64,000 nt of DNA from the NCBI GenBank assembly GCA_036186865.1, contig AP025042.1, forward strand, positions 18,066,214 through 18,130,213, read 5' to 3'. A program made the position numbers and the translations under genes. Shown here piece after piece: positions 1 through 10,858 of this stretch (positions are counted from its first letter, which is position 1; every line of letters begins with the position of its first letter). The notes beneath the pieces are model-generated. The model had not been told where the DNA came from. It saw only the letters and a list, made by a program, of their open reading frames with translations, and made no database searches. The DNA is from Eustoma russellianum (taxonomy: Eukaryota > Streptophyta > Magnoliopsida > Gentianales > Gentianaceae).

Positions 1-2036
1 CCTTCTTATGTCTATTGAATGACCATTAACTCGGATTATAGGTCAAAGAACAAAATTAGGAAGGAAAGGATACTTCTATGCGTGTTGGTTGAAAACAGAG
101 TTCTGGACAGATTTTATGCTAATTTGATGGACATAGTTAAGGACCTTCTAAACGTTGGATTGAGCTTATTTTTGGTGTGGTCATAGCTTATCATGTCTAG
201 TTTATTGTGGAGTTGGAATTTCTGGAAAATCATTTGTGGATTGGTCAGAAATGAATTTTTAGTATCAAGGGGTCAAAACAGTTTCTGGTTGTACCACCTT
301 AAGGAGAAAAATTATTTAAGTGCCTTAAACATCTTGGATTGACCTGACATTTTTACAAGAAGTACTTAAGACATAGAGCTAAGTATCCATGTAAAGAGAT
401 TGATTTTCTCTATTGATCTTGGTGGTAAACCATTGAGGTAAAGTTGGTGTAACATTCTGGAAAACAGGGCAGATTGACCCTTTGTGCTTGTATGACTTGT
501 ATTGTATTTATTTTGACTTGTTTTGGTGAATGGGCATTTGGATGTTGTTCATGAAAGAAATAGAAAAGATTTACTGGTGCTAAGTGAGCCCCATAATGAG
601 TTTATGGATGGAGACAAGGCAAGGAATGGAGTTGAGAGTGCAGCAGAATTCCTGTTGTACCCTTGTTGGGAATTATTTTTATTGAGGTACCTACGCTTGT
701 CGGAATCGCATGAAATTTGTACAGAATGTAGCTAAGATCATGTGGTGCATGTCCATATTTTTAGTTTCTGGAAATTATCTCAAAAGGTTGATTTTGAGGC
801 CGGGCAATACAGGGCATGCTGCTGGATCGTTTTCCAGCCTATGAAGAAAGTTGTTTATGATGTTATAAGTGCATTTTTCCATGTTGCATTCCATGCACTT
901 GCATTGACATGCTCATATGTTCCATGCTCATGATTTTATTATTGTTTTATATAAAGTTTCTGTTTTGAAAGAATTCTATGCCTTCTGGCCAGCTTAACCC
1001 GCCACAGATCCGGAGTTAATTGATCTGAAGAGTTATAAGAACTGAGCCAGGCCCGGTATAATAGGTCTGAAGATGATCATGATTATAAGAACCGATCCAG
1101 GCCCGGTATAATAGGTCTGATGAGATATAATAACCGATCCAGGCCCAGTATAATAGGTCTGAAGAGTGTAAGAACCAAGCCAGGTCCGGTATAATAGACC
1201 TGAAGGTGATCATGTTATAAGAACCGAGTCATGCCCGGTATAATAGGCTGACACACTCTCTTGTTTTATGATGAGCATGATTTAAAAGAAAGAAAGAAAG
1301 TTCAAGTATTTTTATGAGAATGTCTAAATGAAAGAAAGAATGTTTCCCGTTGCATTTGCATTGCATTCACATTTTCATACACATTATACATGACACCTAT
1401 TCATAGAAGTAAGGGTTAGCTACAGCACATAGAATCTAACTAAGTGATGACATTTAGATCTTAGCTAAGTGTTGATATGACTTTAAGTATGATGCTTCGG
1501 AAAGGTATTGGCAGGTATGTTTTAACTTAAGGAATTGGGGTTTGATTCTTGTATGCCGTTTTCTCTTTATTGTATGGTGTTATTGTATACTTGTTGGCGA
1601 CTCTGTCGCTCACCCATTTATTTTTCTCCCCAGAGCCAGGTAATGAAGTCGAGTGGATTGATGATGAGCCAAGGGTGCCATACCCGTAGGTTATTGAAGT
1701 TGCTATAAGAAAATGATGATGGAAGCTTTTGATGAACCTTTGGGACATTTTGGGACTTAGCTATTTTCGGATTCTCTTCGGATAATGTTTGTATAATTTC
1801 GCAGTGTAGTTTGCTATCGGTTCAGTTTGTATAATTTTGCTATGTATTCGTAATTTGACGCTTTTGGATTAAGGTTCAAATTCTGCCGTATTTTTATCTA
1901 CCTGTTAAGATCGTGACTTTGTAATCCATGTTTATCCATGGGTTTTACGAGTTAAGTATCGACGCCTTGTATTTTTCCGAAAGGGAAAGTACGTCGGGTG
2001 CACCGTACGAGGGGTAGCCGAGTACGGGGCGCTACA
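1..2036 (+). repeat. 5' LTR of gypsy element A (left-truncated)
   Basis: Aligns colinearly with 20430-22464, the last 2 kb of the 3' LTR, with about 55-60 mismatches counted by eye and a few small indels. It ends in ...GGGGCGCTACA, followed two bases later by the primer binding site. It contains the minisatellite at 1034-1251. Open frames inside (for example 523-735) differ between the two LTRs only by amino-acid-changing substitutions, so I do not treat them as genes. Confidence 0.95.
1034..1251 (+). repeat. LTR minisatellite, ~42-51 bp units (element A, 5' LTR)
   Basis: Five imperfect units each containing a form of CCGGTATAATAGGTCTGA preceded by AAGAACCGANCCAGG. The same array is at 21468-21684 in the 3' LTR. 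It lies about 0.8-1.0 kb before the LTR end, in the same relative place as the 43-bp array in element C, so it may be an amplified promoter-proximal motif. Confidence 0.9.
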
Positions 2037-2038
2037 GG

Positions 2039-2050
2039 TGGTATCAGAGC
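2039..2050 (+). other. Primer binding site, initiator tRNA-Met (element A)
   Basis: TGGTATCAGAGC, two bases after the 5' LTR end, complementary to the 3' end of plant initiator tRNA-Met. The stretch 2051-2323 that follows is untranslated leader with no recognised coding content. Confidence 0.9.
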
Positions 2051-2323
2051 CGAGGCTCTAGATTCGGGCAGAACGTAGAAGCTAAGTTATGACCTTAGAA
2101 ATCTAAGAATTGATCTTAGACTTAAGTCATGATCTTAGAAAAGAGATGGCATTAGCTTAGACAACTTAGATTGGAAATAGGGTTCCCTGGTTGATCTACT
2201 AGCCTGACATGTCGCATATTAACTCTTTTTCCTACTTTAAATTCCTTTTTCCAAGCATGTCTAAATTCAGTCAGTCATTTCGATCCATGTATACGTATAT
2301 GCATCTTTCTGCTCCGTATACAG

Positions 2324-2404
2324 ATGGTTCGGACTCGTGGTCGTGGTAGACCTCGCAGAGATGCTGCCCATGCACCCGAACCAAACCCTCCACAACCTCA
2401 AGAT
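2324..2404 (+). pseudogene. gag of element A, N-terminal fragment
   Basis: ATG at 2324 opens 27 codons encoding a basic, then proline- and glutamine-rich segment (MVRTRGRGRPRRD at the start). This is typical of the disordered Gag N-terminus of Tekay/Del elements. The frame ends abruptly where the Sirevirus LTR begins at 2405. The same frame resumes at 13909, in phase, on the far side of that element. This shows that the copia element landed inside gag codons and that 2324 is the true Gag start. Confidence 0.85.
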
Positions 2405-3704
2405 TGTAGAAATATGAGGGTTTGAGTGATTTTAAAATAAGAAATTTGAATATGTATATATATATATATATAAACGTTGAGTATATATATATATACACAC
2501 AAGTGTACATGTATGCATGATAACTTGCCTTATTTAGCTTACATATTATGTTGCCGTACTAACGAGCCATGAAGCGTTAAAGCTTACATCATATGGCGAA
2601 CATTTGTTGAGTTTATACTATTTTCAGGTGCCACAATTAATGAACTAAAGTAGTTCATTAAGTGAAGTACTTAGTTTAATAAACTAAGTAGTTCATTAAA
2701 GGAAGATGCATTTGGAAAAGGCACAAAGGCAACATGGCTATGGAAGGAAAGTCTTCTCCTCCTCCCCACATTCAATGTCACACGCCTTTTATACATATAT
2801 ATACTATATTTTCAATTTTTTTTATAAAAGGCACATACACATGTATTCCAACGTACTATCGACACATTATATATCTTACGAACGTACGTTTACGTCACAC
2901 CACTATACTTAACTCATATTTATGAGTATATTCAGATCTTATATCATATGATATAAGATATGGTGATGACAAATTAAATACGACACGATAAAAGGTTCTA
3001 AACCGAAATTTGTCGTATCGGGCGATACCGAAACTTCGCCAACGTGTCACGTACTTGCCATAAATAAATGGCCAGCCCATATACATCAAAAATTGATGAT
3101 ATTTTCGTGCACATGACTGTATATTGAGACAAAAATACTTTCCATGTTGACACACACAAATCATCCCACATTTAGGCCAAAATGTGAAGATTCCAAATTT
3201 ATTTTTGTCACATGTTTATGGTACCACTTTAAATCAGCCAAGTGCTGAAAATTAAAGTATATATTATATATATTATGTATAACATAATATATATAGCATG
3301 TGCAAAAGTTGGAATTTAAATTAGAGAAAAATCGGGTAATCGATAGATATCGAAAATTCGGTTTTCTACGCACTTGACATGGAACGTTTTTCTTGTACAT
3401 GATGTGGCACGTATCTAGACACTTTTTACATATAATATACATCTTAAAGTGTTCTAGAAAATTAAATTAAGGGCTGATTGGAATATTACATGTGTATAAT
3501 ATTAAATGTGCACTATTTTTCAAAGTTAGCAAAAATAAATTTCAGCACATGCATATACACACTTAAACGTCACCCAAGATGATGTGGAGCACATGTGGAG
3601 CCTTGTTGGCATGTTGATTGGTCAAGAATCAATCATACAATGTTGATGAATCAAAGAGAGAAGCTACAAAAGGTAAGTTTTCAACATACACCTCTCTTAT
3701 GTCA

Positions 3705-4060
3705 CATGCTGAAAATTTCAGCATGTCACACTCCTTAATGGCCGAATTCTTAAGGCTTAAGGAATATATTTTGTTTATTTTGCATTAAGGAATAAATCAA
3801 ATGAGTTATGGAAATGATTTGAATTGTCTTAAGTGTGATATTCTTTATATCACACATGCTGAAATTTTTCAGCATGTGTGAGAAGGTGTTATGGCCGAAT
3901 TTCACCCTCCTTGGTGTCCAAGTTCATTCTCAATCTTGTGGCAAGACTTGCCTTAATTATTGGATGTATTTTTATGGAAGAAATTCAAAGAAAAATGGAA
4001 GAAATTCAGTTTTAATTGCATGTGGTAAATGCTGAAAATTTCAGCATTAACACTATGATA
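3705..4060 (+). repeat. Three palindrome modules in the Sirevirus LTR
   Basis: Palindromes at 3705-3725, 3851-3880 and 4028-4048 share the core TGCTGAAA...TTTCAGCA. The middle one has perfect 14-bp arms. Each is followed within about 20 bases by ATGGCCGA. Copies are at 12157-12177, 12303-12332 and 12480-12500 in the 3' LTR, and the pattern persists in the much older antisense LTR (51165-51184, 51332-51362, 51494-51520). Palindromic LTR motifs are known from Sireviruses. A protein-binding role is inference. Confidence 0.85.
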
Positions 4061-4558
4061 TGGCCGATTTTTTTCAAGGGTGGAAGGGAGGATTTTTGTG
4101 TCTCAAACTTTATGACATAGTGTGACTATTTTGGCATGATTTGATAATTGATTATTTGGCATATATTTAGTGTTTTTTTCAGAATATCCATGTCATCAAA
4201 TGATGACAACAATGAGCCAATCAAAAGGTGTCAAGTAAGCAATGACTAAATGATGGTCCAATGGAGTGATGCCAAGTAAGCAAAATGTTGTCACCATGAT
4301 GTCTCACACTCTCTCAAGCAATTAAAAGGAAAGTTTCAAGAGGGGAAAGAGGCTAAGGGGACGGCTGGACTTGATTAAGAAGAGGAGAGAAGAACAAACA
4401 AAAGCAAGACCAAGAATCATATTCAAAAGTGATCAAAGTGCAAAAGCCTTCTTCTCCTTCACTTTCTTTCTTTCTTCTCTTGTAATAAGCCTATTGTATT
4501 TGATTTCTTTCATCCTTGAATAGGCTTCATAGAAACCACCATTCATATATCTTTGTAC

Positions 4559-4585
4559 AAGATTGATCAAGGTGTGATCAATCTT
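4559..4585 (+). repeat. Perfect 11-bp stem hairpin in the Sirevirus LTR
   Basis: Arms AAGATTGATCA and TGATCAATCTT with a 5-base loop. It is repeated at 13011-13037 in the 3' LTR and at 50624-50650 in the older LTR with a changed loop. Stem retention with loop change hints at a constrained RNA or DNA structure. Confidence 0.7.
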
Positions 4586-5458
4586 CATTCTTACGAGGTG
4601 GTGGTGTTCATGTGAATTGTACTCACAATACAAGGTTTGTAAAGGGTTGGAGTTAAGGTGTAACTCTATCAACCCTGCGGTAAGGTGTACTGCGTGTGTG
4701 AAATTAGTGTGAACCAAGGAAGGTGTTCCTTGAAGACTGGAGTAGGTTGTTTATAACCGAACCAGTATAAAATTCTTGGTGCAATTTACTTTCTGCATTT
4801 ACGTTTCAGTTTCTGCGCTGTTTACTTATATTGTTGACGTTCGCAAAAATAGTAAACGTTTTCTAAAAATTATAAAATTTTCCAGAAACATACATAAACG
4901 TTCTAGGGTTAATTTGGCACAAGTTTCAACCCTTTTGGAGAAGTATAAGTCATCCAAACATCAAAAGTTCTGAGACTAGTGCAGTCTGTTTTTCAGACTT
5001 GCAAAGGTTGAGACTTTGGGTGTATTTGACCTACTTCCCAAAAGAATTTTCAAAAACTGTTTTAACCCATTGAAATATAGTGTGTGAAGAGTTATTGGTC
5101 AAATTTTCAGATCATTTGGACATTCACACAATTAGGAATTAATTTTTCAAAACCATCTACCGTTTCTGGCAGAATTGCACAATCTGAGTGCCAACGGTTT
5201 TTGAAGGGGTTAAAGGTTGAATTTTGATTTGAAATTTTTAGGGGACCCTCACAACATCTGAGGCTAAGTTCTCTCAAAATTTCATAATTTTTGGAGACCT
5301 CTAACCTAGTTTTTAAATCGTTTTAAAACTGGTACTGAAAACAGAATTTGTTTTTAGAACTTGAATTGGTTAGGGTTAAAGAAATTTTAAAAACCATATT
5401 TTCAGCACCACCTATTCAACCCCCCCCCCTTCTAGTGGTGCCTTGCAGATCCTACAAG

Positions 5459-5470
5459 TGGTATCAGAGC
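5459..5470 (+). other. Primer binding site, initiator tRNA-Met (Sirevirus)
   Basis: TGGTATCAGAGC, two bases after the 5' LTR. A short leader, 5471-5510, separates it from the gag start codon. Confidence 0.92.
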
Positions 5471-5510
5471 GCAGGAATACTCACTACAAGGAATCTAACG
5501 ATTCAGTGAG

Positions 5511-7433
5511 ATGGCATCCACAAATCTCAAAACCGAACAAGAAGGTATGTCAAGCCAAAGGCCTCCACTCTTTGACGGTGAGTCTTTTATTCAATGGAAA
5601 CTTAGGATGAAATTATTTCTTATGGCTATAGACATAGACCTTTGGTCAATAATTGAAGATGGTCCATATGTCCCGTCTAAACTGTCCACTGTAGATGGAG
5701 TCACACTAGAAGTGATTAAAACGAGACAAGACTATACTAGTGAAGACAAAAAGAAACTGAGTATGAATGCTAAGGCCATGCAGTTACTCTTAAATGGTTT
5801 AAGTAAGAGTGAGTCTAGTTATGTGTCTAATTGTTCGAGTGCACAAGAAATGTGGAGAATCTTAGAGATGAAACACGAAGGCACGAGTCAAGTAAAAGAG
5901 TCTAAAATTAATATGCTTATGTCTACTCTTGAGTCTTTCAAGTTGTTGCCAAATGAGTCAATTGTTGATATGGATCTTCGTTTGACTAACATCTATAACT
6001 CTCTTGAGTCTCTTGGTAAGGCTTTTACAACGCAGGAAAAAGTACAGAAAGTCCTACGGAGCCTCCCTTCAGAATGGGATCCTAAAGTGACTGCCATAGA
6101 AGAGAGCAAGGAGACTAAGTCAATAAAAATGGAAGAACTCATTGGTTCATTAAAAGTGTATGAAAACAAACTCATTATTCGGAAATCGGAATCAACCAAA
6201 CAAGGTAAGACAATTGCTTTTAAATCAAATGAATACGTCTTCCCTCCCTCCGATCACGTAGAAGATAGTGATTCCGAATCGGATAATGATGACTTAATTC
6301 TATTGGCTAAAGGACTAAGAAGATTCATGAGAAAATCATTTAGAAATAAAAACAAAGGCACTACATCTAAAAGAAATAAAAACAAGTCAAATGATAAGGA
6401 CATTAAATGTTATGAATGCGGCAAACTTGGACACTTATCATATGACTGCCCGAACAAAGAAAAGCAAACTAATAAGTACCCTGACAAGGAGCGGAACAAA
6501 AATAGACCCGTCTCAGATCCTAAACAAAGGAAACGTGCACTAAAGGCCTCCACATGGAGTGATTCATCAGACTCTGAATCTGAGACCGAAGAGGAGACCG
6601 CTCAAGTTTGCTTCGCTTCAAAGACGTCTAATGAGGTATCATCTGACTCTGACTCTGACTCTGACTCTGAACCTTCTTACGATGATCTATTTAGTCAATA
6701 TCTTGAGTTACATAAATTTACTAAGACTCTCGCAAAAGAAAAGAAACGTTTAATTGAAGACAAGAAACTGTTAGAATCTTCTAACGAGAATCTTGTCGCT
6801 CAATTAAGCGATTCAAAGAAAGAGTCTTCATGTGTCATCACTGCATTAAAAACCGAGATCTCATCATTAACATCTCAAAATAATGAAATGAAATCCGAGA
6901 TTTCAAATTTGAAATCAAGGAATATAGACTTAGAGAAAATGATGAAACAATTCGATACAGGGTCAAACATGCTGCATCGCATCATATTATCACAAAAGCA
7001 TGACAGTGACAAAACTGGATTGGGGTACGTTGATACTAACGAAGTATCAACCAAACCAACCAAGTTTGTTGTGTCTAAAAAGGAAGACACCCCTAAGCAT
7101 CAAGTGGCGTCTAAGATGACGCAAAAAGCGCCCCCTTCCACACGCCCCACTCCCTCATATCATGTGAAATATAATGTTGTACCATATAGATATGAGAAGA
7201 AGAGATCAATGCATACACGGAATGCATATCATCCACGCACCACGCACACACACACAAGGACATATCACAAACGTCCTTCATACAATGAGTATAGAGGAGT
7301 CCTTGGGCAAAGACCCAAAGTACATGCACCACATGTATACTATGTCGCACCTTCATCTACTTTCTTGCCATTTGATAGACCGAGAAGGATCACCCAAGTA
7401 TGGGTACCGAAAGGTACCTTTACTAAAAGGTGA
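5511..7433 (+). CDS. gag: Sirevirus Gag (640 aa)
   Basis: Structural capsid/nucleocapsid protein that packages element RNA. The N-terminal ~230 residues are the UBN2/DUF4219-type copia Gag domain. An acidic segment follows, then a basic KNKGTTSKRNKNK region and one CCHC zinc knuckle from residue 300 (CYECGKLGHLSYDC, spacing CX2CX4HX4C). After an Asp/Ser repeat (~residues 375-395) comes a strong coiled coil (~400-490), then a basic His/Tyr-rich tail ending in VWVPKG. Long Gags with coiled-coil extensions are usual in Sireviruses. The ATG is 41 bases after the primer site. The frame stops at TGA 7431-7433, but the same frame stays open beyond it to about 7535 and resembles the usual VPK-rich Gag-Pol linker, so this stop may be a mutation or a programmed one. 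Confidence 0.9.
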   Translation: MASTNLKTEQEGMSSQRPPLFDGESFIQWKLRMKLFLMAIDIDLWSIIEDGPYVPSKLSTVDGVTLEVIKTRQDYTSEDKKKLSMNAKAMQLLLNGLSKSESSYVSNCSSAQEMWRILEMKHEGTSQVKESKINMLMSTLESFKLLPNESIVDMDLRLTNIYNSLESLGKAFTTQEKVQKVLRSLPSEWDPKVTAIEESKETKSIKMEELIGSLKVYENKLIIRKSESTKQGKTIAFKSNEYVFPPSDHVEDSDSESDNDDLILLAKGLRRFMRKSFRNKNKGTTSKRNKNKSNDKDIKCYECGKLGHLSYDCPNKEKQTNKYPDKERNKNRPVSDPKQRKRALKASTWSDSSDSESETEEETAQVCFASKTSNEVSSDSDSDSDSEPSYDDLFSQYLELHKFTKTLAKEKKRLIEDKKLLESSNENLVAQLSDSKKESSCVITALKTEISSLTSQNNEMKSEISNLKSRNIDLEKMMKQFDTGSNMLHRIILSQKHDSDKTGLGYVDTNEVSTKPTKFVVSKKEDTPKHQVASKMTQKAPPSTRPTPSYHVKYNVVPYRYEKKRSMHTRNAYHPRTTHTHTRTYHKRPSYNEYRGVLGQRPKVHAPHVYYVAPSSTFLPFDRPRRITQVWVPKGTFTKR

Positions 7434-7437
7434 TTAA

Positions 7438-8490
7438 CTAACTCGAAAGGACCCAAAATTAAAAGGGTACCTAAATCACCTTTTTACATTGCAGGGAGAC
7501 CACTCATCAAAAGACACATCAATAAAGTGGTTCCTTGACAGTGGTTGCTCGAGGCACATGACGGGTGACCCGAGCCTATTCTCCAAATTAAAGAAGGTCA
7601 CAAAAGGCGGATCCGTGACCTTTGGAGACAAAAATGAAGGCAAGATCATTGGTAAAGGTACGATTGGAAATCCGAATACACTCCAAATCTCCAACGTGTT
7701 TTTGGTAAGTAACTTATCTTACAATCTTCTTAGTATTTCTCAATTTGTTGACAATGGTTTCAATGTGTGCTTTACTCACCCTTATTGTAATATAATAGAT
7801 AAAAATGGAGAAACCGTTTTAAAAGGAAAACGTGAAGGAAATATATTCACCCTATCTATGGATGATGTAGTAGATGCCAAAGTTAAATGTTTTATGTCAA
7901 ATGAACCCAATGTGAATTTGTGGCATAGACGTTTAGGACACATAGGTATTTCTACACTAGAAAAATTGCAACGAAAGAACCTAGTACGGGGATTGCCTAA
8001 GCTTGATTTAGACAACTTTCAGTTGTGTGAATCTTGCATAAAAGGCAAACAAACACGTGAGTCACTTAAGCCTAAAAATGAGATAAGCACGACTAGAATA
8101 CTAGAACTATTGCATATCGATTTGTTTGGTCCTAGTCGCACTACAAGCCTTGGTGGGCGTCACTATGCATGCGTAATTGTTGACGACTTTTCTCGCTATA
8201 CTTGGACTTTATTTCTTGCACATAAGGATGATAGCGCCGTAGAAATCGCTAAATTAATTAAACAACTTGAAAATCAATACGGCGTAAATGTGAAAAGAAT
8301 AAGAAGCGATAGAGGCGGTGAGTTTAAAAATAAAGAGATGATTTCATTTTGTGAAGAAAAAGGAATTAAGCATGAGTTTTCGCCACCTAGAACTCCACAA
8401 TTAAATGGAGTAGTAGAAAGAAAGAATCGCACACTACAAGAAATCGCTAGAACCATGCTTTGCGAAAATAAATTGCCTAGATTTCTGTGA
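7438..8490 (+). pseudogene. pol: Sirevirus pol, part 1: protease, pre-integrase and integrase core
   Basis: Pol lies +1 relative to gag and is open from 7438. It begins with the aspartic protease, active site DSGCSRHMTG near 7537. Next is the GAG-pre-integrase zinc domain with LWHRRLGH and CESCIKGK (HHCC) near 7918-8050. The integrase catalytic core follows, with Asp in LLHIDLFGP, Asp in IRSDRGGEF and Glu in VVERKNRT, all three present. It ends at TGA 8488-8490, where other copia integrases have Trp before AEA; a single TGG to TGA change explains it. There is no convincing ATG, so it is expected to be made as Gag-Pol. How gag and pol join (frameshift, readthrough or a mutation in this copy) is not settled. 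Confidence 0.88.
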
Positions 8491-10590
8491 GCGGAAGCCG
8501 TAAATTGTGCATGCTATATTGTAAATCGCCTATCTATAAGAAAGAAAATAAACAAGACGCCTTATGAAATTTTGAATGATCGTATGCCTAAGATAGATTA
8601 TTTTCGTGTGTTTGGATGCAAATGCTTTGTATTGAATACAAAAGATAACTTAGATAAATTTGAATCCAAATCGATTGAGTGCATTTTTATTGGGTATTCC
8701 ATTAATTCAAAAGCATATAGATGTTATGATCCTCTTACTAGACAAATCATAGAATCTATTCATGTTAAATTCAATGAATTTGGAGAAGTTGATAAAGAAA
8801 AGGAATATGATGATGATTTTGAATTGAAACCCGCTTTAGATGAAGAAAATGATTCTTTTAATATGCATGAGATGAATGAAACACTAGAAATGCATGATCA
8901 TATAGAAATGCATGATAACTTAGAAAATAATCAACCAAGATGGCATAGAGATCACCCACATGATCTCATCATAGGCGACATCACTCACGGTGTGCGACCA
9001 CGTAGAAGAATCACTTCGGATGAAATAAATGAATTTCATGCTATGATTTCTGAAATTGAGCCTAAAAATGTGCATGATGCTTTGAGTGATTCATCTTGGA
9101 TTGATGCTATGCATGACGAACTTAATCAATTCGTTAGAAATGATGTATGGGATTTAGTGCCACGACCACAAGATAAGACAATAATAGGCACAAAGTGGGT
9201 GTTTAGGAACAAAATGAATGAAGAAGGAAAAGTCATTAGAAATAAAGCAAGACTCGTAGCTCAAGGATATAATCAAGAAGAAGGAATAGACTACGATGAA
9301 ACATTTGCACCCGTAGCACGTTTAGAAGCTATACGACTTTTACTTGCTATTGCTTGCATGAAAGATTTTAAATTGTATCAAATGGACGTCAAAAGTGCTT
9401 TTCTAAACGGATTTATACAAGAAAAAGTATACGTGAAGCAACCACCTGGTTTTGAAGATTTGAAACATCCTGATCACGTGTACAAATTAAAGAAGGCACT
9501 ATATGGACTAAAGCAAGCGCCTAGAGCATGGTATGATCGTTTTGCTACTTTTCTTTTAGAAAATAATTTTAAACGTGGTACTATAGATAGTACACTATTT
9601 TTGAAACAAGAAAAATCAGATTTACTTATTATTCGAATTTACGTAGATGATATTATTTTTGGTTCCACCTCACATAGACTCGTTAAGGATTTTGAAAATT
9701 GTATGAAAGCTGAATTTGAAATGTCTATGGTTGGTGAACTTAACTATTTTCTTGGCTTGCAGATTAAGCAAACGAGTAAAGGAATCCATATAAGCCAAGC
9801 TAAGTACGTAAACGACATGATCAAGAAATTCAATTTTGAAAATTTGAAACCATCCCCCACGCCTATGAGTGTCACTACTAAATTAGACAAAGATGAACAT
9901 GGTAAAGATGTTGATAATGGATTATATAGATCTATGATAGGTTCTTTACTATATTTAACTGCTAGTAGGCCTGACATCATGTTTAGCGTATGCATGTGTG
10001 CTCGTTTTCAAAGTCAACCTAAGGTGTCACACTTAAATGCAGTAAAAAGAATATTTCGCTATATTAAGCACACGCCCACCTTAGGTATTTGGTACGATAA
10101 GGATTCTACATTTGACTTACATGCTTACACTGATGCAGATTATGGTGGCTGCAAAATAGATAGAAAAAGCACGAGCGGAACTTGCCAATTTATAGGAAAT
10201 TCCCTTATTTCATGGTTTTCCAAAAAGCAAGCAAGTGTTGCTTTGTCCACTACTGAGGCTAAGTATATGGCTCTTAGCCTTTGTTGCACACAGTTGTTGT
10301 GGATAAAACAACAACTTTCGGACTTTGGAATTACCGTAGATAAAATTCCTATATATTGTGATAGTATGAGTGCAATAAATTTGTCTAAGAACCCCGTATT
10401 ACACTCTAAGGCTAAGCATATAGAAGTTCGCTATCATTTTCTTCGTGATCACGTTAACAATGGTAATATTGTCATAGATCACGTACGCACAGAATCACAA
10501 GTAGCGGATATATTTACTAAGGCCTTAAATCAAGCCACATTTGAATCTCTCCGTTCTAAATTAGGCATGCTTCCTATTGATGTGATTTAA
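8491..10590 (+). pseudogene. pol: Sirevirus pol, part 2: integrase C-terminus, reverse transcriptase and RNase H
   Basis: Continues the frame of part 1 after its stop codon, with no other break for 699 codons. The integrase tail has TPYEILNDRMP and the FGCKCFVLN block. RT (RVT_2 family) spans about 9060-9860, with GTKWVFRNKMNEEGK, the LYQMDVKSAFLNG block and the catalytic YVDD at 9640-9651. RNase H covers about 10120-10520, with YTDADYGGCK, STTEAKYMAL, YCDSMSAI and the SKAKHIEVRYHFLR block; these D/E/D residues are present. The stop is TAA at 10588-10590. With one nonsense codon upstream, this is a recently inactivated or nearly intact polyprotein. Confidence 0.92.
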
Positions 10591-10651
10591 TGCGATATTA
10601 TTTGATTTACTTTCCTTTTTGACAGGAATCTTTTGATTAACTTTCCAAAAT

Positions 10652-10857
10652 AAAGGGGGAGAGAGAAGCATGATTTAAGGGGGAGAGAGAGAGATTTAAG
10701 GGAGAGAGATCACTGATTGATCCTAATTGCATGAATCAAGGGGGAGCCGGATTTGAAATTCGAAATTCAAATTTCAAATCTGTGCATAATTCAAGGGGGA
10801 GAGATAACACTTAAATCATGTACACTTGTTATTTTGAAAATCATCAAAAGGGGGAGA
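10652..10857 (+). promoter_or_regulatory. Multiplied polypurine tract of the Sirevirus
   Basis: Six runs of the AAGGGGGAGA type, near 10652, 10677, 10698 (AAGGGAGAGAG), 10738, 10793 and 10847. The last directly abuts the 3' LTR and would prime plus-strand DNA. Repeated tracts at this place are a Sirevirus signature. Between the fourth and fifth copies is an inverted repeat with 11-bp arms GATTTGAAATT / AATTTCAAATC (10749-10779). Confidence 0.92.
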
Positions 10858-10858
10858 T

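Larger units (their letters stand above)
2405..5456 (+). repeat. 5' LTR of the Sirevirus
   Basis: Starts TGTAGAAATATGAGG and ends GATCCTACA. Nearly identical to 10859-13904. Near the start are (TA)n tracts differing by one TA between the LTRs. Inside are three palindrome modules (3705-4060), a perfect hairpin (4559-4585) and a C-run near the end that is longer than in the 3' LTR (9 C against 6). No supported gene lies inside. Confidence 0.95.

Noticed and set aside
523..735. 70-codon open frame in both LTRs of element A
   Set aside because: The two LTR copies differ in this frame at about six bases, and every one changes the protein, so there is no sign of selection for coding.
7404..7494. 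A firm intron call at the Sirevirus gag-pol junction
   Set aside because: Although 91 bases would fit the frame, the donor lies within conserved Gag sequence and there is no second family to compare, so I list it only as an open question.
10591..10858. Envelope-like gene after Sirevirus pol
   Set aside because: Only about 270 bases separate the pol stop from the 3' LTR, and they consist of polypurine repeats without a frame.
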